From Larus michahellis (lineage: Eukaryota > Chordata > Aves > Charadriiformes > Laridae), in contig NC_133904.1 of assembly GCF_964199755.1 (NCBI RefSeq), positions 124,001 through 188,000 of the forward strand: a stretch of 64,000 nucleotides of DNA, given 5' to 3'. Under the pieces are notes generated by a model, which saw only the letters and a list, made by a program, of their open reading frames with translations, ran no database searches and was not told the DNA's origin. Shown piece by piece: positions 14,001 through 25,800 of this stretch; within the stretch, counting starts at the first letter, position 1, and each line of letters starts with the position of its first letter. The position numbers and the translations under genes were made by a program.

Positions 14001-14217
14001 GTGTAAGCCAAAATAATTAGAAGCAAACAGAAAAGTAACGAACCATGAATTAACTTTTGGTTTTCATATGCTTTGTCCCCTTCAAGTTTGTTTTGGTATG
14101 AAGTTGAACTAGCTGCTGGCTCATGCTGCCTGAAAAATACTGATGGGGGTTAATAAAGGGAGTTCCTTTCAACACATAGTTAATATTGTACCCTTCTCTT
14201 GCAGTTTTGGGGTTTAA
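1552..14217 (+). CDS. TUBGCP4: Gamma-tubulin complex component 4 (GCP4), 18 coding exons, complete
   Basis: GCP4 is a GRIP-domain subunit of the gamma-tubulin ring complex, which nucleates microtubules at centrosomes; the C-terminal GRIP2 half binds gamma-tubulin and the N-terminal GRIP1 half makes lateral contacts (family knowledge). Coding exons: 1552-1629, 1716-1847, 2253-2375, 3541-3594, 4042-4098, 4676-4755, 5401-5602, 7299-7464, 8206-8330, 9014-9064, 9467-9572, 9911-10018, 10254-10392, 10858-11035, 12027-12161, 13202-13318, 13770-13909, 14205-14217. They sum to 2004 nt (667 codons plus stop), equal to human GCP4. All have GT-AG borders and phases agree throughout. Recognisable stretches include [14 protein letters not shown] (N-terminus), [36 protein letters not shown] and [20 protein letters not shown]. 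No frameshift or missing exon is seen. The neighbour TP53BP1 is convergent. Confidence 0.97.
2511..3164 (+). mobile_element. Solo LTR, avian ERVL type, in TUBGCP4 intron 3
   Basis: The block starts TGTTGTCCTGGGTTGAGC and ends AAACCATAACA, giving TG...CA termini, and has the internal order typical of avian ERVL LTRs: a GGCTGGCCAATGGG-like segment near 2720, a TATA-like AT-rich stretch near 2930-3020 and ATTAAA at 3027-3032. No internal retroviral coding sequence flanks it. I could not find a clear target-site duplication, so the ends may be off by a few bases. Same orientation as TUBGCP4 and about 380 bases upstream of exon 4. Confidence 0.6.
11395..11480. repeat. T/G-rich low-complexity tract in TUBGCP4 intron 14
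   Basis: Runs of T and TTTG units surround an almost pure G tract near 11438-11451. It looks like a decayed poly(T)/G simple repeat. The G tract could form a G-quadruplex on the coding strand, and length calls here are prone to sequencing error. Confidence 0.8.
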
Positions 14218-15045
14218 GCACCAAGACCTTTTCTTCAGGCTGCGACCAACAGCGCATCAAGCAGCGGAGACTGGTGCTCTTGGAGACTTTGCACTGAACT
14301 GAATCTTTCGTTGCAGCTGTCTCTTGCCTGGTGAACCACTGTTTCAGAAGGAATTGGCAAGAAGTGCCGCTTGTGTGAAGCTGCCCACTGATTGCAGAAA
14401 GCTACTCCATTTTTTATGAACTAGTAAACACATGCTTTCTGCAGCCCTGCATGTACTTACGAATCTTTCTAGGGAGGCAGTCTGTGCCTCTATGGAAAGT
14501 GAAAAAGCAACAAGAATTGTGATGTCTTGACTCTTCAGCTGGATTATAGTCCTTTGCAGGGTGGAGTACGAAGGAAGTGGTCTGTTGTTCTTGACTACGA
14601 ATGAAGTGCTGGCTGTATTCTGAAGTTCCACTTGTGCAGTACACAATGTCTGCTAATCAAATACCTCTAGGTAAATGAAAGGACTGCACCAGCAGTTTGA
14701 AGTAAAGGGGGAGGGAAGAAGGACTATATTTTAAGAGTCTCTTCTCATGCAATGCACTGTTCTAGCATATCTGTACAGGTAACGGAGCCACTAGTGATGT
14801 CATGTGCTTTCTCTATAAAACTTAGATTTTGTGTGCTAAAATTATGCACATGAAGACAGAAGCAGGAGCTTTGCCAGCAGGAGGAGATGTGTACTTTGAC
14901 TAGGGCAGAAAAGTGGGCTAGAACTAAAACTAAGGAGAAACTTAACTAGGAGGCCAGCTCCAAATGTAGTCTTCATTCAAGAGTATTTAGAATGCTACTA
15001 GTGACTATTCTTCTGAACCAAAATAAAACCATCTTGTCATGCAAT
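14205..15045 (+). other. TUBGCP4: TUBGCP4 terminal exon and 3'UTR
   Basis: The last coding exon contributes only 13 nt, completing the C-terminus SFGV and the TAA stop at 14215-14217; human GCP4 ends similarly. The 3'UTR then runs about 0.8 kb to an AATAAA at 15022-15027. Small antisense open frames at 14344-14646 are within this UTR and are not genes. Confidence 0.85.
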
Positions 15046-16095
15046 TATGTGGAATATCGTCAATGTCTGCGCAAGCACAACGGGACTGGAGTGGCACAGC
15101 ATTCTATTTCAGTGCAAAGCAGTATCTGGCAGGAACTTGCACGTTACTCAGATTTCCTAGCCTTGTGGTAACAGACTGTCTTGCTGTAAGTCCATTTGGA
15201 TGACCAGCAGAAGAGAGCCCTCCAGTCTGTCACCGGGGTGTCGATCAGGTTCCCCAGTTTGAACATAAAGGCTGCCAGGAAGCCAGCCTTCCCCTCGAGG
15301 GGCTGGTATTCTCACAGTAGCCGAAGCTCCCAAGAAAGTTAGGTGTCATTGGAGGAAGAAGTCCTCTCTGCTCACTCAGAAAGAGGCATTAACAGACAGC
15401 ATGGGTAAGGCCTGGCATCTCCAGTGCACTACAACCACATGTGCCCGATGCAAAGTTAAAAAACCTGTGACCATGAAAAAAGCTAAAAAGCTGGAGAAAG
15501 GCTGTTGGAAGTTTGGATATGGTATTTACAGACTAACACAGTCAGAAGGTGACTGAGCTAGGAAATGATCGGGGAAAAGACACGCATCAAGAAAAACTTA
15601 CTTTGGAAGCAGGGGACTAAATACTGCAATACGAGGCTGGAGGGAGGCCTGGGTACACTATACCTGGGGCCTATAGCAGTGTTAGAGTGAAGAGCTGTCA
15701 AACTCAGCTTTTGCCTTTATGCCAGCTGACAGCTAAGATAAAGTCCCCAGCTGTGAATGCAGCAGCTCAAAAGCAGGTATTTACCCCATTGCCATTTAAA
15801 CAAAGATACACAGCACTTACATACTTCGCCTCTCAGTCTCCCAGCAGTTTAGTTGTCCTAGGTCCCTCTGTCTCTCTCTCTACTTAGGTAGCGCCAGTCT
15901 GCACTAAGGAAGGTTAATACCTATATAGTCACAACAGGAAAAAAACAGAGGTAGCCAAAACAAAATGACATTTCCATCCTATAAATTCTTAACAGAATGT
16001 CAGAAACATAAGCATTTCTTTTCTCTCTGCCCTCTTTCTCTGTAGGCGTGGCCCTGGAATAAGTTTAGATAAAGGAGGAGTCCCAGTAGCTACCA
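15046..16095. other. Tail-to-tail spacer between TUBGCP4 and TP53BP1
   Basis: About 1 kb between the poly(A) signals of the two convergent genes. It has no recognisable exon, repeat or RNA gene. A pyrimidine-rich patch lies near 15838-15886. Confidence 0.6.
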
Positions 16096-16243
16096 CAAGA
16101 GATTGAACATTTATTTCATCATAAAAGTCCAGCAGATAAAACTATATACAGTAATCCATGCACACTGTCCAATTACACAAACATTTAAAACCTGATTAAA
16201 ACACAGTCTGCACAACAGCGGGACAGCAAGGCAAAGTTTTAGA
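16095..16243 (-). terminator. TP53BP1: TP53BP1 3'UTR and poly(A) signal
   Basis: TTTATT at 16110-16115 reads AATAAA on the minus strand, about 130 nt after the stop codon. If used, the 3'UTR is short. Longer transcripts using later signals, antisense to the TUBGCP4 3' end, cannot be excluded from sequence. Confidence 0.6.
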
Positions 16244-19200
16244 TTAGTGGGGGACATAATCATGTTTATAGTGTGGATGCTTCTTGTAGCCTACTCTCTC
16301 CCCAGCAATAAGGCTCTGGATCACCCACTCCTGCGAGACAACGGGCAGCCGTAAAGCTTCTGCACACTTCAAGACACCAGCTGGGCAGGAAAAATCAGTC
16401 ACCACCACGTCATAAACGCCCAAAGCAACATCTGTACAGGAGGAAAGACAGGCATCTGTCAGTAGAGAAAAAGGATCTTCTCTGCAGCAGAAGACCAGTG
16501 TGTTTCACCACTATGCATCTCTTCTATGTTCTCTCATTCCTAGCCAGTGAATTCTCTTTGTAAAAGCCAAGTCATGCTCTAGAGCAACACTGCACCTTGC
16601 AAGTAAGAGATTCCCTCTACTCCAGATAGAAATTAGCAGAAAACCAGTAGCCAACATTGCAGGCAGGACTAGATAACCGTGAGTCCTGACCTCATGCTGT
16701 GAGTATGAGGACCTACGTCCCATACAGAGATGGAGAGAGTCGAGTTCAGAAGGACAAGGAAACAAGATTTTAGTGGTCTATAGAAGGTCCAGGAGCAACT
16801 CTTGCCTATTTCCCCCTTTCAGCATAGGCTGGAAGCTGATGGCGTGTATCCTGAATTGCTGCAGCATCTCCTTCTCCAGAAGGCAGGTCTTGTAGATGTT
16901 TGAGATTATATTCAACCAGAGAGCTAGCGTCTGCACTTGGCCTCCTTTATGCTTGTAGACTACCTAGTAAACCATCCTAAATGGTTTTAAACCATGCTAG
17001 AGGCCGCACTGGCATGGGATTCTCACTACTAAGCCTGAGAAAGTGGCCAGTGAGTACCTTTGTTGTGAGCATTTGAATAATGCTGTTTAACAGATGCTGC
17101 TCCCCCCGTCATGAGGATTTCAGACCACAGATCCAGGAAGTTCTGCTGCTGGTCTGACACCAGGAGAACCTTCAGGTTATGGAATGGGTTTTCTCGTGGG
17201 TGCCTGCAGAAGAAAGAAGCGAGAAATGCAGACTGCTAAGAATATCTAGTAGTCTGAGACTTCATTTGAGGACCATTATCTACTTGCAGTCACCAGGTTG
17301 GCTCCCATATTGTTTTTTTTAATATCATGCATACAATGACCTGCTCTCTTACCACACTCTCCTGAAATACTTGGAACAATTACCCTCTGTTTATAGATAG
17401 TACAACAGAGCTAGACAACATTGATATGGGGGGGGTGCAGCAGACTAAATCCAAAATCAGGCTGAACTCCTCCTTAATCCTGAACCACCTTTTCTGTGCA
17501 TATCCCAAATGCCTCAGCTTTGTCAGGGCTAAGCAGGCAGGCACCAGTCTCCTGCCCAAAAGCCCAGAGATTTATCAACTGCTTTTGTCTGCCCCTCATC
17601 TTGCCTGAGGAGTCCAACCCGAAGACTGCTCTCTCAGAACAGACCTCCTGGATTAGATTCCATAGAAGATGCAGAAGCCGGCTTCAAAACATACCAAAGG
17701 AAACAGAAATTGCAGTAGTATCACCCTCCTTTATCTATTTCTGAGCAATTAGAGAAGTCAGCCAAGCGTGTGGGAAGCCTTGCATGAATTCAGTCTGCCT
17801 CATGAGAATGACATCCTTCTTGCTTACCACGAGACTGTCTTTTTTTGTGTATATGGCACCCTGTACATGTGTATATTTTTATGTATATAGTACCTTGGCA
17901 TTAGAGGTCACTGTAAATCCAAGGAAAGAAATGGGAGGGCTGTTCCTGTATGGAAGGGAAAGCATGGGGAGCAGTACTAGGGACACCTTCAGTACTTGTA
18001 GTATTCAAGAGCCTCCCAAGCGTAACAGTTCTCTCTGATTAAATCCTCAGTTTGTGGACTCAGATCATGGTTATCTGGCACTTACCACTCTAGCAACTTT
18101 TGCTCCTGGAGGCTATAACCAGCTGGCAAAAGGTAATTCCGATAATTTTGAAGCTGGTTAGCGTGACAGCTATCATGGACCCAGATATGAGACACACAAG
18201 GGATCCCTCTGGCAAGGCACAGCAAGTATTTCCGAGTTCGACAATGCTGGTCCGCAATTAAAAGACACTGATATGCTGCATTACACTTCAGGGGAGACAA
18301 AGAGGCATGTAAACAGGAGACAATGCTTGCAAAAGAACCCAGAAGTTATCCTGCTGCTAAACACTTTAAAGAAAACAACTGCAACCCTGATTTTCACAGC
18401 CATATTATGTTAAAGGTGAATTACATAAACAGATTCTGAAATCAGGAGTACCTATAATAGTCACCTATTCCAAGCTATGGAGTTCACAGGCAAAATATCT
18501 AATTTTTTTTTTGTATCATAACTGTCTCTTACAGTTCAGCCAAAGAAGATTCATCTTACAGTCCAGATTATTCTCAGTGCTATCCACTTAAAAGGACAAG
18601 AAGCAACAGCTACAAATTGAAATACAGGAAGTTACATTGAATTTTTGGTTTGGTTTTGCTTTTTTATTAAATAGGCGTGGTCAAACACAGGATCGAGTTG
18701 CCCAGAGAAGTTGTAGAGTTTCCATCCTTGAGGATACTCAAAACTCAACTGGACAAGGACCTAAGCAATCTGCTCCATTTGATCCTGATTCCAGCAGGGG
18801 GAGTGGACAAGATGAGCTATAGAATTTCCTTCCAATCTCCACTATTTTGTGACTATCGTTCTAGATTAGTAAGCAAGCCCTTACCTGGGTTTCATTGAAG
18901 TCTTCCATGATATAGCCAGCTCCTGCTCGCAGCTGCTGTGCTAAGTAATGTTTGTCATATGGAGTCACCTCTAAAAATTCTACAGCAGAAACAGAAAGTT
19001 CAATTTTTGGCTATAATTTATCTACTTATGTCCATACACTCCTCAGTCTAGAAAGCCCTCATACATACCAGTAAGCCCTTCTCCCAGGATTATCTACAGA
19101 AAACCTCTGGAAGACTCAAAAAAAAAAAGAGGCAGCGTGAAGGAAGTGCAGCACTGTCCAAACTAGCCAAGTGAGCACCTTGTCACTTTTTTCATGCTGC

Positions 19201-19802
19201 AGTTCCATTGCCTGAAACGTGACCCTAGCAAAGGCAAACTGGAGCAATGCATTCATGCTTTCAAGTCCTGTTTCCCAGCATTATCCCTTATCTCTGAAAA
19301 CCTTTATTCTCATATTATGCTATTCTGAGACAGCCGATCTCACTAATTTTCACACCTTCCTTAACTTGCTCAGCAGCCCTATGATCGTCATTGCGGTTTG
19401 CTACATTTCAGGCTGCAGCTCCTCTAAAACAAAGACTGAGTCTTGGTCAGTCTGGTTCTTTCTGCAAAGGATTAAAGAGCAAGAGGGAAAAACAAGCACT
19501 CACACAAATGCCCGATCAGAGAGCATCTAGTGTTTTTCCTAAAGCCACATCATTCCAGTTGGAAATGCAATAGGTAAGATTTGCCTCACCTTCTTCCTCC
19601 TCGCTACTCCCTGCAGGACCATCTGATGGCTTCTGGTGATTGACCAATTTGTCACTGGATGTTGCCATGGTGAGGAGAAAGGCATAGCCCAAAAAGAGGG
19701 TCTTATTGTGGGGCAAGGGTCCATGGTGGTCCTCTAGTACTGGGGGATCTACAGCATCCACGTCCTCACAGGTGCTTACAAACTCTCCGGCTCTTACAGC
19801 TC
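16244..19802 (-). CDS. TP53BP1: TP53BP1 exons 22-26: tandem BRCT region
   Basis: These five exons (19802-19590, 18979-18885, 18285-18086, 17203-17058, 16431-16244) encode the C-terminal tandem BRCT domains that bind p53 and phosphorylated H2AX. BRCT1 begins near [15 protein letters not shown] and contains the conserved W of [21 protein letters not shown]2 begins near [15 protein letters not shown] and ends with [19 protein letters not shown]. The conserved Trp of each repeat (HIWVHD, SQEWVIQ) is present. The protein ends KHDYVPH, close to human KHDYVSH. An acidic serine run (SSEEEE) separates exons 22 and 23. Confidence 0.95.
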
Positions 19803-22800
19803 CTGCAGAGAGACAGAAGCACCGTAAGTCTCAAAAGTCAGGTTCAGCACAAAGACCCAGGGTAAGATCCAGGATGTGTTCAAATTCAGTTATTTTACCG
19901 GAGGAGAGAGGGAGGCAGGATTGGGTTAGGATTACGTTAGGATAGGTAGGGATCTTTTACCCTTCTGGATGCAACAAATCTTCAAATCAAAACGTGAATG
20001 ACTAATGAGACAATGTTTGCCAGTCTATCAACATCCTGAAACAACACTTAATTGGTGCAAAGGGTCCTTTTAACAGCTAGGCATTTCAGGACTGAGTAAA
20101 AAGATAAGAAAGAGAGACAAGAGAGAGGCAAATCACAACATTAAGGTCAAAACATTTCTAAAAGACAGAACTGAAAAGATGGCAGGTAAGTACTCAGACT
20201 ATGCTAAAAATATCTCTGGCTGCTGAATCATAGAACCATAGGGTTGGAAGGGACCTCTGTAGATCATCTAGTCCAACCCCCAATGCACCCAGGGAGAATC
20301 AGCCTCAAATCCTGTGGGGCAGGGCAAACAAGCAATTTAATCTACTTTTTCCTTACGGGAAATGGAAGGATCAATTACAGAAATACCAGGGAGGAAAAAA
20401 AAACAGCTGAATGCAAGCTTAAGAGCAGAAAATAAGGTTCTCACCAGGCTTTATCATTGCTGATTTGCGGCCACGTTTAGCTGGGGATCTCTCATCTTCA
20501 GAAGCAACGAGCTTCCTTTTCCCAGATAGCGCGCCTGCTGGGGTGCGTGGACTCTCCTGCCCTTTACGAGTGGGAGTTGTGCTGCTGCTGGAAGTGCTGG
20601 GAGAACCAAGGTTACTACGTCGCTTCCGCTTCCCCTCCACAAGATTATCTGTAATATAGCACGCAGAGATTAATCACTGGCTGTCGCCTAACTTCAAGAG
20701 CTTTCACCCTACCTATATGTGCAGAGGTGGCTAAACTCAATAGTACCTAGAAGGTACACACTACCACCCTCGGACAGGGAAGAGCAAGAAAAAAAGATCT
20801 CTCGCTCGTGTATCTTTCTTCTCAAGCCACCTGTCTCTTTTCCTCTCAGTACTGCTGAAGGGTTTGTATCATAGCAGTGTAAATGAGCACAGCAAGCATC
20901 ACTGTCCTAGAGGCAGGCCACTCTCCACAAACCAGTCCATACCACTAAGTCTCTGAGCAAGACACAAAACAAGAAAAGTATCTCAAAGATACCATTATAA
21001 AGTACCAAAAGCATTGCTGAATACCCAGAAACATTTAAACATGGGTAATTCAGACCAGGAACTAGACGTATCTCAAAGCCACAAGACACAGAACAGCACA
21101 GCCAGCAGGTCAACAGCACCTCCTCTTACCAAGACTGATGTCAGCTGCTTTGGTCAGGGGGGTGACAGGTTCATAAGGCCCTAGCCCAAACTGCTCCCGG
21201 AGCTTATTTCCTTGTTCCAGAGACAAGATAACCGCCATTCGTTTGTACCACTTCCTCTGGCCTTCCTTTTCAATGCAATAGTATAGCTCTCCAGATTCCT
21301 TCCGGTGTCCCTTCACCACACCTGACAAGACAGAAAATAGCACCCGTTAACCAACTATACCCAGGCATCATGGGTATCCTGGACCAGCACCCATCTCCCA
21401 CTGCGTTCAGCACCTCAGAAAACCCCAGGACGGAGCTCAAGCGCTGCTCTTACCTGCACTAAAGTACTCATCCTCAGAGAGTGCGGTCACTTCAGTCTCC
21501 AGTGGAATAGGATCACAGAGTAAAATATCTTTTCCTAGCACATCACATTCATATCCATCATCAAAGAGCAGCTTATACTTTCCTGCACCAACATCTTGGG
21601 TAATCATCCCGGAATAGAAGTATCCATTTGAGGACCACTTCGCTACAACCCTGAGGCCCACAAAGCTGCTCCCAGAGGTTGAGTCTCCACAGTCCGAAGG
21701 ACCGGTCACCACTTGTAATGGGATTTCTGGAGAGTCACTTCGACGTAAGGCACAGAAGCCAGAAGTGTCAGATTTCTCCCCTCCATCTGGCAGGCGAACT
21801 GGGCGAGTAGATGATTTCTCCTCAGGTGATGCTGTAGTTGAGAGATCCTCCACACCTGGCAGTCCAGCTGAATCTCTGTAGAAAAGAGAAGAGCAGTCAC
21901 CAAAGGAAAAAAGATAAAAGCACACCCAGAAGGATCAGGAAAGCCGGTTACTAAACAAAGAATGCTCGGGTGAGATGCTTGCAGGTGCTGCTACATGCTA
22001 TCATCAAAAACTAGCTCCTGAAACATTCAGGACTCCTTTTTCTCTGTCACATTAAGACAGCAGCTCCCCATTCTCTTCCTTGGCAATAAATGAAAGTTAC
22101 AGTCTCCTTTTCCCAGGGTACCTTGTTCCTGTTGTTCGAGATGGTGGGCGGCCTCTTCTTCCTCGCCCACGAGGTGTCACAGGTGCTCTGCCACCCTGAC
22201 GAGTGCCAGGCATAGAGTCCTCCTCTTCCTCACAAGGCAGTGCTCCTGTCTGGCTAACTCTGAGCGGAGATGCCGGCTGACCAGCTCCTTTCCTAGGGCT
22301 AAAGAATTTATGAGTTAATGGCTCTGAAGAGGGAAGCCAGCTCATTAGCATTCCCCCCCCCCCCTTTTCTCTGTGATCGCACAACTGGTCAAGAAGTTTG
22401 CCTCATCAGTGCTAAACTGGCAAGAGCTCAAAGCAATGCCTCACAAGGAAACAAACTACTCCTTTAGGAAGGACAGATGTGAAAGCAAAGACTATCTCCT
22501 TATTTCTGTTCACCAAGCCACATCCTTCACAGAAAGTTCTTGGATTAGGGTCTACCCTGCTTCACACTCCACCCAAGCCAGCTGTTCACTTCTGCAAAAT
22601 ACGTTATTCCTTTCCCAAGGCTCTGCACATACCTTAATTTTCCTAAAACACCTCTGCCAACAGGTAAAGCAAAGTCTCCAGTTTCAGTCCCACACACTTT
22701 CCCTTTGACGGCTCCAGTTCCTCGCCCTGAGCTGCTGCTGCTGCTGTGTGTGGCAGAGTGACCACTGCTTGCTCCACTAGATGTACGGTGGAGGCTTGAG

Positions 22801-25800
22801 GCCTTAGATGAGAAGGAGCTGACATCACCAAGGTCCCCTGAGGTCAGGGACGAGCCCGCTGCAGTTCTAGAGGAGGATGTGTCAGTCTCACACTCCTGGC
22901 ACTCCACTACAGGCTCCTCATTTTCCTTGAGAAAAAAAAAAAAAGGTTTGTCAAAGGTGACGCACTTGCTAGATGGAAGCTCCACAATTACCAGGCAAAA
23001 GCACAGCCAAGTTGAGAGCACCCTCATGAAACTGAAGCTAGCCATGCAGATTTGAGCCTGGACTGATCAATGGCAGGCAGCGCGTCTCTCGCTACAGGCT
23101 GTAGCTGCTCTGTACAAAGCAGTGACATGAAGAGATCAGTCAACAGGACAGAGCGTGGGTGGTATCAAATGAGGCTGGCTTTGAATAATTCCCACGCTTC
23201 GAGAGTGCGAGAGTGCAACAAACACATGAGACACCAGCAGCCTTTGGCTACTAATAATCCAAGATTATTGGATTATTACTGTTTCGGACAACTGGTCATT
23301 TGGAGCCATTACAGTTTTATGGATATAAAAATATGTACCTACAAAATAGTGATATCAAATCTTGGTAGACAAACTGGAAATGGTTACATGATTGTGATTA
23401 CACAGCCTACGTAAGGACATCTCAGGAAACTTAATTCTCTATTTTAATGTTACAATAAGGAATTTCATGTGTAGTATCAGGTGTGAAAGTATAAGCTTTG
23501 CACTGAACTAATTTATCCTTTTGTGTTATTACTCATTGTAACAACACAGCGTAAGACTCTAACATTATTTACCTTTATAGCAGAACAGCAGTAACGTGTT
23601 ATTGCTATCAGGCTGATAAGACTACCATGCACATCAAATCAGCATTTGTTAGCTATCTTTTGAGATTCCCTAAAGATTGTTTGATTAATGAATGCACATA
23701 CACCAACACAAGTACACTAACTATAGGCTTGTTTATTTTCTAAGTTGCTTTTCGTAGACCTCTTATAGAACCTGGTCCACAGGACTCAAAAGAGTGTGGT
23801 TAAAAATGACAGTAAGCTGCAAAACAGGCTAAACTATCTTACATGTTTCAATTTTACAGGCAGAAGTGATTTTTGCCTACTAATAGAATTTCTGCCCATT
23901 CTGAAATCTCTCTATTCTGACAAAATGCCAAGAATTTTAAAGCAGTTGGATGCATAAAGTCTTTTGTTCAGTTCTTTGGGAAGGAAAAAAAAAAGTCAGT
24001 GCATCTTCAGATTACAGCAGTGGGGATGAGATACACCAGCAACAAATACACGGCTTTTGCCAGTGTCCTGGCTTAGCCCCAGCAGACAACTGAGCACCAC
24101 GCGGCCGCTCGCTCACTGCCTCCAGGTGGGATGGGGGAGAGAATCGGAAGAGTAAAAGCGAGAAAACTAGTGGGTTGAGATAAAGACAGTTTAATAAGTA
24201 AAGCAAAACAAGGAATCCATTCCCTGCTCCCCAAGGGCAGGTGGGGGTTCAGCCATCTCCAGGAAAGCCGGGCTCCATCATGTGCAACGGTGACTTGGGA
24301 AGACAAACGCCATCACTCCAGATGTCCCCCTGCTCTTCCCTCTTCCCCAGCTTTATATACTGAGCAGGACATCTCATGGCATGGAATATCCCTCTGGACA
24401 GCTGGGGTCAGCTGTCCCGGCTGTGTCCCCCCCAACCCCTTTGCACCCCCAGCCCTTGCTGAAGGTGGGGTGAGGGGCAGAAAAGACCTTGAGGCTGTGT
24501 AAGTGCTGCTCAGCAGTAACGAGAACATCCCTGTTATCAGCACTGTTTCCAGTACAAATCCAAAACACATCCCCATACTAACTACTGGGAAGAAAATTAA
24601 CGCTACCCCAGCCAAACCAGCACAGCCACGCACTAAACGGTCCACATGTTTGTTCATGAAGAAAAGTCTGTCATCACAGCATGCCAACTTGTTCACTCAT
24701 TTTCTGCAGCCTCAACACATTCTTATTTCAATTAATTTTATTTTTCAGCCAGCATATCATTACATTTAGCCCTGAAAACAGGAACTTACCTCAACTACCT
24801 TTCGTTCCACCTCTGCACCATTTATGTAGTAAACGTCTGTTATAACACGCGTAACAACAGTGCGCACTTCTCGAATAGTTCGCGTGTGGCGATGCTGAAC
24901 TCGGCCTTTCGGTGGGTGAAGAAGGTTAAATTCCTCCTCTCCCTGTATTAAACAGGAAAATTAAAACCAAAACAGACCACGATGAAAAGCAAGTAATTTC
25001 TGGGTAGAGCTAACCCTGCAGTACAGTTTCATCATATGATATTCAAGTACTGGGGTAGGGAACCTTTCAGCAACTCGTTACAAATTAGATGCAAGAACAC
25101 AAGAGACCCTAAATAAGGGAGAACTGAACACATTTTGCTGACAGGTAGAGGAAGGGAAATCACAGCAGTCCAAGGAGGAAACAGCAAACTTGCTTAGCAT
25201 GACTTCTGATACTGTCATTCAATGACTCTCAGACATACCACAGCAATGTTGCACTGCATATTTATGGCCCTGTTAATCTCACATTTCCCAAAGGACACAC
25301 TATTCTTAAATTTAGAAGAGATAATTTTTCTAGCTTTTGTGCTTACAAGAAAACATACAAGCTGTAACTGCAAAGCAGTGATTCTTCTTGAATCCGCAAT
25401 ACTTTCTGAAATACTAATTCAACGTCACTCCTCTTGTTAAAACATTTCTCTGGAGGAGCTCCCCCCTCGTGGGTTTATCCATTGACACTGGATGGAGTGG
25501 CAGAACAAGCAGTCCAAAGCTGGCTGGTGCAAAAACAGAAGGCATCTAACCATTCATTCAAAGTTTCATGCAACTCCCATCTCCATCCAACAAAAAGTGA
25601 AATTTTTTTTTTTTTACAGTGTTAACTACATTTGGACACACACACATACAACATCCCACAAACAAACAAAATCTGTCATACTGTCCCACAAAATAAATAT
25701 GAAGGCATTTACTTCCCAGACTTATGCTGCCCACTGAGTATTGCTACCTCAGCAGTTGTGGACAGTTGATACAGGAAAGCTTGTGACATTAACACTTTAA

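Noticed and set aside
24313-24696. 127-codon minus-strand open frame
   Set aside because: Falls in the solo LTR and its flank; LTRs do not encode protein here.
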